Shown here piece by piece: positions 8,254 to 17,519 of a stretch of 33,980 bases of DNA (position 1 is its first letter; each line of letters opens with the position of its first letter). The stretch comes from Marine group II euryarchaeote REDSEA-S42_B7 (GTDB lineage Archaea; Thermoplasmatota; Poseidoniia; Poseidoniales; Thalassarchaeaceae): positions 1-33,980 of the forward strand of contig LURZ01000018.1 in assembly GCA_001629255.1 (NCBI GenBank). Direction: 5' to 3'. The notes under the pieces are model-generated. The model ran no database searches. It saw only the letters and a program-made list of their open reading frames with translations, and had not been told where the DNA came from. Made by a program: the position numbers and the translations under genes.

Positions 8254-9282
8254 CTATTCCACTGTCACGGTCCAGCCGAACTCATCAGGGGTACGTCTTT
8301 GCTGTATCTTTGTTAGAGACTCGTAAAGCTCCATGGCAATTGGCCCCACGCCTCCTCCGCAGTACTCGACCACCCTTTCCCCATGCTCTATCTTCCCTAT
8401 CGAAGAGATGACTGCGGCAGTTCCCACACAGAAGCACTCATCAGCTTCCAATGCGTAGTCTACGTCTATCTTCTCCTCCCTGACCTCATAGCCCTTTGAC
8501 TCCGCTAGCTGCATCACTGATGATCTCGTGACTCCTGGTAGAATAGTCCCTGTCAGCTCGGGAGTCGAGATGACCTCATTCTTCACGCAGAAGAAGTTGG
8601 CAGCCCCCACCTCCTCGATGTACTTGTGGTTGACCGCATCGAGGTAGATTATCTCCGAGTAACCCTCGCTCTTTGCCATCTGAGAGGGAACCATTCCAGG
8701 TGCGTAGTTGCCAATTGCCTTTACCCCTCCCGAACCTCCTGGTGCAGCCCTGTGGAACTCATCCGAGACTCTGAGAGAGGTTGGCGTGATCCCTCCTTTG
8801 AAGTACGGTCCAACTGGTGAGACGTAGACCAAGAAAGTGTACTCTGGGGCAGGTGCGACTCCCAGTATCGCCCCGCTTCCGAACAGGAGTGGCCTGACGT
8901 AAAGTGCACCCTTGCCCATTGGTGGAACCCATCTGGAGTTCTCTCTCACGGTCTGCATTATTGCATCGAGGAACATCTCCTCTGGAACTGGTGTCATCCC
9001 GAGCCTTCGTGCTCCGTCCCTAGACCTCCTTGCGTTGTCCAGAGGTCGGAAGAGAACGATACTACCGTCCGCCGCGTGCTGTGCCTTCATACCCTCGAAC
9101 AGTCCCTGGCCGTAGTTGATAACCCCAGCAGCTGGAGACAGGCTTAGGTTCTGGAAGTCCTGCATCTTCCCTTGTCCCCAGTCATCTCCCTGCTTACATG
9201 TGGCTATGTACATTCGATCAGTTTCTGTGAAACTGAAAGTGAGTGAGTCCCAGTCTACCTCCGGCAAACCGTCCTCAGTCAT
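8254..9282 (-). CDS. ilvE: Branched-chain amino acid aminotransferase (class IV, PLP)
   Basis: 'INYGQGLFEGMKAQ', 'RPLDNARRSRDGARRLGMTPVP', 'VKAIGNYAPGM', 'EVGAANFFCV', 'TGTILPGVTRSSVMQLAESKGYEVREEKI'. Confidence 0.93.
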   Translation of the reverse strand: MTEDGLPEVDWDSLTFSFTETDRMYIATCKQGDDWGQGKMQDFQNLSLSPAAGVINYGQGLFEGMKAQHAADGSIVLFRPLDNARRSRDGARRLGMTPVPEEMFLDAIMQTVRENSRWVPPMGKGALYVRPLLFGSGAILGVAPAPEYTFLVYVSPVGPYFKGGITPTSLRVSDEFHRAAPGGSGGVKAIGNYAPGMVPSQMAKSEGYSEIIYLDAVNHKYIEEVGAANFFCVKNEVISTPELTGTILPGVTRSSVMQLAESKGYEVREEKIDVDYALEADECFCVGTAAVISSIGKIEHGERVVEYCGGGVGPIAMELYESLTKIQQRRTPDEFGWTVTVE

Positions 9283-9419
9283 CCGCGCACCCCGATTATT
9301 TGGAAGGGGACCGCCTCGGCTTTCAACGGTTCCGCTGGTGACCCTCCCGGCATGGTTATGGCCCCTAGTGATTACGTAGGGTAAGGCAGTCGGTCTGAGT
9401 GCGGAATGCGGGTGAAGTC

Positions 9420-12059
9420 ATGCAATGGGGAGAGGAGGTCTGTATCGTTTCGGGAGACAATAGGGCTTGGCCAGAAGAGCCAAAGACAGTCATTGAACTG
9501 TGGTGCAGGTCAAAATCTGGACATTCGTCTATGCTCCTAGTCAACGGCCTGAGGCCTTATGTCGAGATATCCGACCCCAAGTCTGAAGTCAGCTTAGATG
9601 AACCCGAATCTCTGAGAAAGGTCAGCTCCGTGAGGGGCGTTCAGGGGGAACCCGAGTCAAGTGGAATGAAACTCTCCCAAGACGGAGTTGTTAGGCCTCA
9701 CTACCGAGTTTACGTCAGAGACACTACTAAGGTCAGGGGAGTTAGGAAGTCACTAACTGAACAAGGATGGAGAGTGACGAGCGCGGATATCCTTTTTTTT
9801 CAGCGGCTACTCCTTGACCTAGACCTTGGGCCTCACATTGCTATGAGAGGAGAGGTACTCTGGGCTGGTGAGAGAGCCCCAGAGGAAGCAAAGACTCCGG
9901 AGAATACCAATAGGGAGACCGCTGAGAAGAGGATACAAGCAGTCGGTGGCTCGGGAATCTATCCTCTCGATATGGTGGTATCTTGTGATATCAATGGCTT
10001 GAGTAGGGCTGAACCGTTCCCAGCCCCATTCGTTACCATGTCGTTCGACCTCGAGACGAGCATCACAGACAACACCATACTATGCGCAGCAGCCGTGGTG
10101 GACAGATATGGAGAAAGGAAGGAATACCCAATAACAGGCGGCGAGGTAGATATATTGGAGAAACTTACAGAAGTAGTAAGAACAGAGGATCCTGACTTCA
10201 TAACTGGATACAATATCGATAACTTCGATCTTCCCAGAATGGAAGAGCGTTCAGAATATATCGACACGGAATCTGAAATGGACAGATCGACTCTTCTGGG
10301 ATGGGGTAGGGTCCCAATAAATGAGACAGAGACTAAGCGTGGCTGGAGGAAGCCGGGGAGAATTTTTCCAAACAGGGAACAGAACAGGACCTGGACAATA
10401 AAGGGAAGGATACCTCTGGATGCCTGGTGGCAGGCAAGACAGACCCTAAGGCCTCAGAGAGAGTCTCTGAGGTATGTGTCACAACTCCTCTGGCCTGATG
10501 ATGAGGAGATGCAGAAGATGGATATCGATGCGAGTAAGATGGACGAGGAATGGGCCGCCAGACCGGATGAGGTACTGAAGTACTGTGTACGTGACACAGT
10601 ACTGCCTCTGGATATACTGGAGAAAATGAAGTCAATAGCTAGGAAGGAGGCCCTCGCATCGGTTTCTCTGACTACTGTAGATATTGCAGCAACCAGTACA
10701 ACTAGCCGTTGGATAGACTCACTGGTTATCCGGTTAGCTGATAGGAGCGGTGTCGCAGTCCCGAACACCAACCAAGGTCCTAGGAAGCAGGATAAGATAG
10801 CCGGAGGTTATGTGCACGAGGTTGATCCGGGAGTCAAGCCTTGGGTTGTCGTTCTTGATTTCAAGTCGATGTATCCCTCGATAATGATATCCAACAACAT
10901 CTGCTCGACCACCTTGGTTCGTGATGGTAGCGAGGACGATTCTCATAGCGTATCCCCCGTCACAAATACGAGATACATCTCCAAGGAAGAGAGGCTAGGT
11001 CTGGTTCCACAACTCCTTCAGGGTCTAATGGACAGCAGGGATAGACACAAGGCCGCACTCGAGAAGGCGAACGAAGAGGGCGACGATGCCGAGGCTTTCC
11101 TCCAAGATCAGTTGCAGTACGCTGTAAAAATCTTGATGAATTCGTTCTATGGAGTCTTCGCATCGAACTTCTACAGATTCACACATCCGAGCCTCGGTGC
11201 GAGCATTACGGAGTGGGCACGTCATAACATTAAGGAGATAATCTCCAAAGTTGAGGATGACGGTGATGAGGTGGTGTATTCCGACACCGACTCGATATTC
11301 GTAATCGCACCAACTGAAGGGGCCCCTATGAATAAACCAACGGGAGGGGTGGAGCTTGAGGGTTGGGAGAAAGCAAGGACCTCGACGCTTGAATTCGGGC
11401 AGTCACTAGCTGAAAGATTCACCAGAGAGGGAGCCGAGCTGGAGTTTGAGACCGCACTCTCCTCATTCTTCAGCCATGGAGCGAAGAAGCGCTACGTAGG
11501 TAGGGTTGTTTGGCCAAGGGAGGAGATGCTGATTAGAGGGTACGAGGTAAGGCGAACCGACTCTTTCCAACTCCTCTCTGACACAATGACTCAGATGTTT
11601 GAGATGATACTAGATGGTAACGAAATCGGCGCCGTCGACATGACCAAGTCTGTAATTGACAAGGTAAAGGCTGGAGAAGTAGAAGCGTCCCAACTCATAA
11701 TCAGTAGGTCCTGCAAAGGAAAGTGGAACAGCAAGAAAGAGGAATGGGACTTCAGCGTTTACAAGAATGAGGACGGACTTCCCTACGTCAGAGCGGCCAA
11801 GCAGAGGATTGCTGCGGGTCTACAGTTCACCCCTGGCATGAAGGTAGGCTATGTCGTCACTGAGCCCGATGAGAATGAAAAGAAGTTGGGCGTGAAAGCA
11901 TGGTTGGTAGATGAGATAGGCGGCGATCCACCTGAGTACGACAGGGAATATTACGCTAAGCGACTCGCTAAGTCACTAGGACGAGTCACCGAGGCCTTCG
12001 GATGGGACGAAAAGAACTTACTCAAGGGCAATAGGCAGAGCAATTTATTCGATTTCTAG
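9420..12059 (+). CDS. polB: DNA polymerase family B (archaeal replicative type)
   Basis: 'SFDLETS' Exo I, 'YNIDNFDLPRM' Exo II, 'YCVRDTVLPL' Exo III, 'DFKSMYPSIM' region II, 'KILMNSFYGVFAS', 'YSDTDSIFV' region I, 'KKRYVGRV'. ORF extends to GTG 9399; ATG at 9420 also possible. No intein. Confidence 0.97.
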   Translation: MQWGEEVCIVSGDNRAWPEEPKTVIELWCRSKSGHSSMLLVNGLRPYVEISDPKSEVSLDEPESLRKVSSVRGVQGEPESSGMKLSQDGVVRPHYRVYVRDTTKVRGVRKSLTEQGWRVTSADILFFQRLLLDLDLGPHIAMRGEVLWAGERAPEEAKTPENTNRETAEKRIQAVGGSGIYPLDMVVSCDINGLSRAEPFPAPFVTMSFDLETSITDNTILCAAAVVDRYGERKEYPITGGEVDILEKLTEVVRTEDPDFITGYNIDNFDLPRMEERSEYIDTESEMDRSTLLGWGRVPINETETKRGWRKPGRIFPNREQNRTWTIKGRIPLDAWWQARQTLRPQRESLRYVSQLLWPDDEEMQKMDIDASKMDEEWAARPDEVLKYCVRDTVLPLDILEKMKSIARKEALASVSLTTVDIAATSTTSRWIDSLVIRLADRSGVAVPNTNQGPRKQDKIAGGYVHEVDPGVKPWVVVLDFKSMYPSIMISNNICSTTLVRDGSEDDSHSVSPVTNTRYISKEERLGLVPQLLQGLMDSRDRHKAALEKANEEGDDAEAFLQDQLQYAVKILMNSFYGVFASNFYRFTHPSLGASITEWARHNIKEIISKVEDDGDEVVYSDTDSIFVIAPTEGAPMNKPTGGVELEGWEKARTSTLEFGQSLAERFTREGAELEFETALSSFFSHGAKKRYVGRVVWPREEMLIRGYEVRRTDSFQLLSDTMTQMFEMILDGNEIGAVDMTKSVIDKVKAGEVEASQLIISRSCKGKWNSKKEEWDFSVYKNEDGLPYVRAAKQRIAAGLQFTPGMKVGYVVTEPDENEKKLGVKAWLVDEIGGDPPEYDREYYAKRLAKSLGRVTEAFGWDEKNLLKGNRQSNLFDF

Positions 12060-12112
12060 GACATCAAGGAGCCGTAGGATTGATTTCACTCCACTTAGGC
12101 CCGTCCACTAGG

Positions 12113-13306
12113 ATGGCAAGGACCGGAGACCTAGCATGCCTGATTGTGGTGGTTTTTCTAGCACCAATGCTAGCCGGATGCACCGACCTACTGGGTAGCA
12201 ATAGCGCACCCACTGCGACCATGTCTGTGGACCCGAGTGGAACCGTGAAGGCAGGCGACCCAGTGACATTCAGCGCCGCGGGGTCCTCTGATCCAGACGG
12301 GGACGATCTCACCTTCGAATGGGATTTTGGAGACGGGAATACTGGAACTGGATTGACCACTAGCCACACATATGCGCAGTCTGGTAATTTCGTAGCAAAA
12401 CTAGCAGTAGGAGACGGTACACATGAGGCATCAATTAGCAAGACGATTACTGTAGTCGACTCATCTGCTAGAGAGCCGAACGCAGATATCACTTCCAGCA
12501 AGGATAACGATTGCGAGGGAGAGGAGCCATCCGCTAGTGGAAATATGGTGATTGTTTGGGTTTGCGAGGACGATAACGATGTCAATGACCGTGAAGTTGA
12601 GGTCTTAACAACCGTAACTTTGGATGGCTCAGACTCATGGGCAGGTTGCGATCCCGATGACTCAAGTTGTTACTCCGAGGAATATCTGGTTGAATGGAAG
12701 TGGGATCTAGACACATACACGGACTCTGATAACGATGGAATCACAGATAATGACGTCGATGCAACAGGTGAGACATATTCATGGGAATCCAGACCAGCAG
12801 GAGCTTGGGAGGTCAAGTTGACTGTGGTGGACAACAATGGTTTCGAGGATAGTACAAAATCGATGGTTTACGTCAACTACAGGGGAGTTTGGAAGGACTT
12901 CGTAATCGACAGAGCCTCACCTAATCCAGTGATAATGACTTGGGAATATCCTGTCACCTACGATCAGGACTCAAAGGACAGGATAAGATACATGAGAGCC
13001 AAACTTTCCTATCCAAAGGAGGATGACGATCAGCCCGGAGGGGGTCTACCGGGACAAACCACCGACAATCGCTTGGATCTTTACATGTACAATAGCACTG
13101 ATGAGGCTGTTTCGAATACCTCAGGAATTGAGAATGATAACAGAGACGCAGGAGACTGCGGTAGCGATGAGTTCTGTGTTTGGATGGTTATCGGGGGCTC
13201 GACCGTACGAGGCTTCCTACCAGGGGATTGGACGGTGGACTTGGAGAATGCGGAGACTCACAACACTGAGGTTAATGAGTTTGTGATCGAACTACAGTAT
13301 CGTTAG
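12113..13306 (+). CDS. PKD-domain lipoprotein with Asp-rich (Ca-binding-like) segment
   Basis: Lipobox 'LAPMLAGC'; PKD repeat 'AAGSSDPDGDDLTFEWDFGDGNTGTGLTTSHTYAQSGNFVAKLAVGDG'; second partial PKD; 'DSDNDGITDNDVDATG'. Confidence 0.8.
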   Translation: MARTGDLACLIVVVFLAPMLAGCTDLLGSNSAPTATMSVDPSGTVKAGDPVTFSAAGSSDPDGDDLTFEWDFGDGNTGTGLTTSHTYAQSGNFVAKLAVGDGTHEASISKTITVVDSSAREPNADITSSKDNDCEGEEPSASGNMVIVWVCEDDNDVNDREVEVLTTVTLDGSDSWAGCDPDDSSCYSEEYLVEWKWDLDTYTDSDNDGITDNDVDATGETYSWESRPAGAWEVKLTVVDNNGFEDSTKSMVYVNYRGVWKDFVIDRASPNPVIMTWEYPVTYDQDSKDRIRYMRAKLSYPKEDDDQPGGGLPGQTTDNRLDLYMYNSTDEAVSNTSGIENDNRDAGDCGSDEFCVWMVIGGSTVRGFLPGDWTVDLENAETHNTEVNEFVIELQYR

Positions 13307-13376
13307 TTTTTGGAAATCTACGGAAAGACCGATAGTAGCAATCTGGGACTAGCATACCGAAAACCCCGGGGAACGG

Positions 13377-13420
13377 TTCATATACACCTCTTCGGTCGGC
13401 GGGCCTACCTTAGAGGTGTA
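13377..13420 (+). promoter_or_regulatory. EF-1A promoter: TATA-like element plus 9-bp inverted repeat
   Basis: TTCATATA at 13377-13384; inverted repeat TACACCTCT (13383-13391)/AGAGGTGTA (13412-13420) ending 4 nt before the ATG at 13425. Confidence 0.5.
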
Positions 13421-13424
13421 AACA

Positions 13425-14708
13425 ATGGGTTCACAATGGGAAGACAAGAGCAAACCGCATCTGAATATCGTTTTCGTAGGTCACGTAGATCACGGAAAGT
13501 CGACAACCGTCGGAAGACTGTTGCTAGATAGCGGTCACATAGAGGAGCACGTGATTGAGAAGTTTGAGCAGGAAGCTTCAGAGCGAGGGAAGGCCGGTTT
13601 CGGTTTCGCCTACGTTATGGACGGACTGAAGGAGGAGAGGGAGAGAGGGATTACTATTGACGTAGCCCACAAGGAATTCTTCACCCCAAAGTACTACTTC
13701 ACAGTCATCGACGCACCTGGTCACCGTGACTTCGTCAAGAACATGATTACTGGAACCAGCCAGGCAGATGCTGCGGTTCTGAACGTAGCAGCAAACGACG
13801 GCGTGAACGCTCAGACTAAGGAGCACGCTTTCTTAGCAAAGGTGCTTGGAGTCAAGGAGCTCATCGTCAACATCAACAAGATGGATATCAGTGGTGTGGA
13901 CTGGTCAGAGGACAAGTACAAGAGTGCAGTCGAGGAAGTCTCCAACCTTCTAAAGATGGCAGGATTCAACCCTGCAGACATTCCATTCGTGCCGTGCAGC
14001 GCACTTGCTGGCGATAACGTTTTCAACAAGAGCGACAATACTCCATGGTACAGCGGTCCAACTCTGTTCGAGGCTATCGATGCAGTGGAGATGCCGCCAA
14101 AGCCAACTGACAGGCCCCTCAGACTACCCATCCAGGACGTATACAAGATCAGTGGAATCGGGACTGTTCCAGTAGGGAAGGTCGAGACAGGAGTCCTTGA
14201 GAGAGGAAAGACCGTTGTATTCAACCCCAGTCAGAAGTCTGCAGAGGTCAAGGATATTGAGATGCACCACACCAGCCACGCTAAAGCGGAACCAGGTGAC
14301 AACGTCGGTTTCAACGTCCGTGGTCTAGCTGCCAACGATATCCGCAGAGGGGACGTCGCAGGATACTCTGACAGCGAGCCTATGTTCGTAAGACACGACG
14401 AGACCTTCGTGGGTCAGATACAGCTCATGGATATACCAAAGGCAATCGGGTCTGGGTACACCCCAGTGTTCCACGCTCACACCGCTCAGGTAGCTGTCCG
14501 ATTCGTAGAACTTCTTGAGAACTCAAAAACCAAGGAGGCCAATCCAGCATTCCTTAAGACTGGAGATGCGGCTTTAGTGCGCTTCGCACCTACCAAGCCT
14601 ATGGCAATCGAGCAGATGGATGCTTTCCCCGAACTGTCCAGATTCGCAATTAGAGACATGGGCAAGACCGTGGCCGCAGGCGTCTGCATGAAGATCGAGA
14701 AGAAGTGA
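13425..14708 (+). CDS. tuf: Elongation factor 1-alpha
   Basis: '[21 protein letters not shown]', '[15 protein letters not shown]', '[26 protein letters not shown]', 'VNINKMD'. Confidence 0.98.
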   Translation: MGSQWEDKSKPHLNIVFVGHVDHGKSTTVGRLLLDSGHIEEHVIEKFEQEASERGKAGFGFAYVMDGLKEERERGITIDVAHKEFFTPKYYFTVIDAPGHRDFVKNMITGTSQADAAVLNVAANDGVNAQTKEHAFLAKVLGVKELIVNINKMDISGVDWSEDKYKSAVEEVSNLLKMAGFNPADIPFVPCSALAGDNVFNKSDNTPWYSGPTLFEAIDAVEMPPKPTDRPLRLPIQDVYKISGIGTVPVGKVETGVLERGKTVVFNPSQKSAEVKDIEMHHTSHAKAEPGDNVGFNVRGLAANDIRRGDVAGYSDSEPMFVRHDETFVGQIQLMDIPKAIGSGYTPVFHAHTAQVAVRFVELLENSKTKEANPAFLKTGDAALVRFAPTKPMAIEQMDAFPELSRFAIRDMGKTVAAGVCMKIEKK

Positions 14709-14726
14709 TGCGACCCTGGTGAAGTT

Positions 14727-15056
14727 ATGCCGGTTGTCACAACGATAAAGTTGACCGGCGACAACCATCATGACGTTGACTTGGTCTGCCAGCAAATTAA
14801 GGCTATTTCCGATGAGACAGGAGTAAATCTGAGGGGACCCATACCTCTCCCTACGCGAAGGCTCGTTGTTCCATGCAGAAAAAGTCCAGACGGCGAAGGC
14901 TCTGAGACTTGGGATCACTGGGAAATGAGAGTTCACAAGAGGCTTTTAGAACTGGTTACCAACACTGCGAAGGATGAGAAATCACTGAGAAAGGTTCTGA
15001 GGATACCCATCCCAGACTCGGTAACTATCGAGCTGTCTCTAAGGAACCTCGATTGA
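14727..15056 (+). CDS. rps10: 30S ribosomal protein S10
   Basis: 'GVNLRGPIPLPTRRLVVPCRKSPDGEGSETWDHWEMRVHKRLLEL', '...IPIPDSVTIELSL'; directly downstream of EF-1A. Confidence 0.97.
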   Translation: MPVVTTIKLTGDNHHDVDLVCQQIKAISDETGVNLRGPIPLPTRRLVVPCRKSPDGEGSETWDHWEMRVHKRLLELVTNTAKDEKSLRKVLRIPIPDSVTIELSLRNLD

Positions 15057-15058
15057 GA

Positions 15059-16405
15059 CTAAAGTAAACCTTCTTGTCTAGCTAGAGAACCCATCGGGTC
15101 CCATGCCGGGAGTACTATTGGATTTCCTTTCAGTCCACTCTTCATCTCGTCAGTCAGGTAGTCCTTGGGGGCGGCTATCTCGAACATATGTTCGTCATAC
15201 CAGTTATCGTTCATTGTGTAGAATCCCTTCTCCCCACTGTCTTCAGAACCCCAGGAGTTCTCAACTCTCCATCTTCTAGGCTTTCCATCTACCACATCAA
15301 CCCCAGTGAATAGCATTGCATGGGTCATCATTGTCTGTCCGAACCTCAAACGATCGGCCTTCTCCATTCCGAATTGAATTCCATACAATCCCTTCAGATC
15401 GTACAGCTCAGCATCCCATAACCCCCTCTTGCGAGCCATGTTCTTTCCGACGTCACACCCCATCCAAACAGGAGTGCCATCCTCTAGGAGTCTTTGTGTG
15501 ATGTCTTTCATCTCATTGGATGGAACGTTGAGATAAACCACAGGCGGTCCTCCGGCTACATTCTGTAGAAAATCTACAGTATATGTTCGATAGTACTCGT
15601 TTCTAGGATCATTTACGATGCAAATATACTCCTCCCAATCTACTTCCACATACTCATCGACGAACTCCAAAGGGGTCATAGTCCCCTTCCTGTGAAATTC
15701 GTTGTCCTTGTCTCTCCACTGCCAGTCGAACTTCTCTGGAGGGGTTCCCAGGTGAATGCAAAGAACCCTCCAAATCTCTTTCATCCTCCCCTCTTTATGC
15801 CTTCGCGCCTCATTATTGGATCCTCCATCATCGAGAATTTTCCTTATCTCGCTTGCAGTTGTCCGCAAGATATCTTTCAGAACAGTGTTCATCGACCTAG
15901 TGTTGCTACTGCTATGAGACTCCGGATATGCTGACATTGGAACAAGACCGTGCTTTCTGATGAGGTTCGTGGCCATGTTCCATTGTCCACCATCTCCAAT
16001 TGGATCGCTAAGCAAAAAGTGAATAGTTCGGTCATCAACAGGCCTGTCAGAAGTCTCTAGTATCGCTTCTAGGAAGTGATTGGCTCTTTCGAGCTTGTCC
16101 CAGAAGTGGATGTGAGCTTGGCTGAATTCGAATTTTTTCAAGTTCATCTTCTTCATAGCACCTACTCTGAATAGATTCAGGGTAGCGAAAAGCCAACATC
16201 GACCGCTTCTTCTCTGGTTTGTAGCATTCCAATCATCCAGTTTCGTACTGAACGAGAAATCCATGTCCTGGACTAGATCCCTACGAAGTGCTAGTGTTGA
16301 TAGATCTGCATTGCTAACTGCATTCTGAGCAACAGTGGCCGATGGGTCCGAATCGAATGACTTTCTGAATTCCTCAATCTGTGATTTAGTTACTCCCTTA
16401 GACAT
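15059..16405 (-). CDS. pepC: Bleomycin hydrolase/aminopeptidase C (peptidase C1B)
   Basis: 'NATNQRRSGRCWLFATLNLFR' (Cys), 'MTHAMLFTGVDVVDGKPRRWRVENSWG' (His, Asn), C-terminal 'IVLPAWDPMGSLA'. ORF extends to 16417; ATG at 16405 (MSKGVTKSQ) likely. Confidence 0.93.
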   Translation of the reverse strand: MSKGVTKSQIEEFRKSFDSDPSATVAQNAVSNADLSTLALRRDLVQDMDFSFSTKLDDWNATNQRRSGRCWLFATLNLFRVGAMKKMNLKKFEFSQAHIHFWDKLERANHFLEAILETSDRPVDDRTIHFLLSDPIGDGGQWNMATNLIRKHGLVPMSAYPESHSSSNTRSMNTVLKDILRTTASEIRKILDDGGSNNEARRHKEGRMKEIWRVLCIHLGTPPEKFDWQWRDKDNEFHRKGTMTPLEFVDEYVEVDWEEYICIVNDPRNEYYRTYTVDFLQNVAGGPPVVYLNVPSNEMKDITQRLLEDGTPVWMGCDVGKNMARKRGLWDAELYDLKGLYGIQFGMEKADRLRFGQTMMTHAMLFTGVDVVDGKPRRWRVENSWGSEDSGEKGFYTMNDNWYDEHMFEIAAPKDYLTDEMKSGLKGNPIVLPAWDPMGSLARQEGLL

Positions 16406-16455
16406 GTTATCCCTCACCCCTAGCCTGAAACCGGAGAGAGTTAGTAATTGCCCTG

Positions 16456-17322
16456 CTATATCGGGGCTGCTTCAGCCAGGCCCGCTGCAATTAGAATCTC
16501 AGCGATCAATGATGGGCAGGTCTCGATGTCACCCTTTGTAAGAACGACCTCAGATCCGTCTGCCATTAGAATAGGATCCTCGACATCCATCAGGACCTTG
16601 ATTCTCAGAAGCTTGTCTGATTCTTCGCTGGGTTGCTCTTCCATAGAACCAGACTCGGAAGGAGAGGATGCGTGTTCGGGGTAATCATCCATCTCTCGGA
16701 TCCTGTCCTCTTCGTCAAAGTCTGGCTCTTCCCATTGCTCCTCCATTGGCGCGACTCTTTTGGTAATCGACTCTTGGTTATCATCCTCTGAGTAATCCCT
16801 GAGTGTCTCGCTCACTTCGGCGACCACGCCCACAGACTCAGAGTAACCTAGCATATTTGACCAAGAAGTAGAAGCCTTGTACATCTCAGTGAGGTCCTTC
16901 AGTCCGTTGTAGAATACCCTCTCAGACGGGTCGTGCTTATTCCAATCCAGCAAAGGCAATCCAATACTTTCCCTGGAGTCCTTGTTTACAGAGTTTAGTA
17001 GGTTTGAGGTGATAGCGTGACGCGTAAAGGAAGCAAGCCTAATCCTAGTTAAATCTCTGACGCATGTTCTCGCAACCCCGAGCCTTCTAGACAGAAGTTG
17101 GGCCTTAGCAGTCATCCCTTCTTCTCTCACAGTCTCTGAGAGCTCAGTTTCCATGTTCTGTAATAACTGACCGACTGCACCCCAGAAACCAATCCCGTCC
17201 TGCATAGCTACATCTACTGGAGTATCGCTTCCCCTCTGCTTTCTAGTGACCTCAATCAGTGATTTATGGACAGATTCTAGTTCTCTCTTCGATAGTCTAC
17301 GAGGCCCAGAACCGACTGTCAT
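16456..17322 (-). CDS. Probable GINS complex subunit (Gins51-like), with acidic linker
   Basis: Helical N-terminal part 'ARTCVRDLTRIRLASFTRHAI...PSERVFYNGLKDLTEMY' resembles GINS A domain; C-terminal 'LLRIKVLMDVEDPILMADGSEVVLTKGDIETCPSLIAEILIAAGLAEAA' resembles GINS B domain. Confidence 0.65.
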   Translation of the reverse strand: MTVGSGPRRLSKRELESVHKSLIEVTRKQRGSDTPVDVAMQDGIGFWGAVGQLLQNMETELSETVREEGMTAKAQLLSRRLGVARTCVRDLTRIRLASFTRHAITSNLLNSVNKDSRESIGLPLLDWNKHDPSERVFYNGLKDLTEMYKASTSWSNMLGYSESVGVVAEVSETLRDYSEDDNQESITKRVAPMEEQWEEPDFDEEDRIREMDDYPEHASSPSESGSMEEQPSEESDKLLRIKVLMDVEDPILMADGSEVVLTKGDIETCPSLIAEILIAAGLAEAAPI

Positions 17323-17432
17323 CAATACCAACTACCCATCATCCCACAAAGGAGATACATCAACAATTCCTTGTGAAATTGACTATGTCCATCATGCGGG
17401 AGAATAAAATCCATGTCTCCACTCGCGAAGGT

Positions 17433-17517
17433 GCAGGTGTACCCGAGTGGTCAAAGGGGGAGGGCTCAAGATCCTCTGCATAGCGCTTCGCAGGTTCGAA
17501 TCCTGCCGCCTGCACCA
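17433..17517 (+). tRNA. tRNA-Leu (anticodon CAA), CCA encoded
   Basis: Acceptor GCAGGTG/CGCCTGC, anticodon stem-loop GAGGG-CTCAAGA-TCCTC, long variable arm, T arm GCAGG-TTCGAAT-CCTGC, discriminator A + CCA. Confidence 0.95.
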
Positions 17518-17519
17518 AT

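Noticed and set aside
9399-12059. Possible intein in polB
   Set aside because: Conserved blocks DFKSMYPSIM, KILMNSFYG and YSDTDSIF are all continuous; no intein splice-junction motifs and normal length.
12064-12585. 173-aa minus-strand ORF over the PKD lipoprotein
   Set aside because: The sense frame has lipobox and PKD motif; the antisense is low-information Ser/Pro/Leu-rich.
13811-14224. 137-aa minus-strand ORF inside EF-1A
   Set aside because: Lies entirely antisense to a highly conserved gene; shadow ORF.
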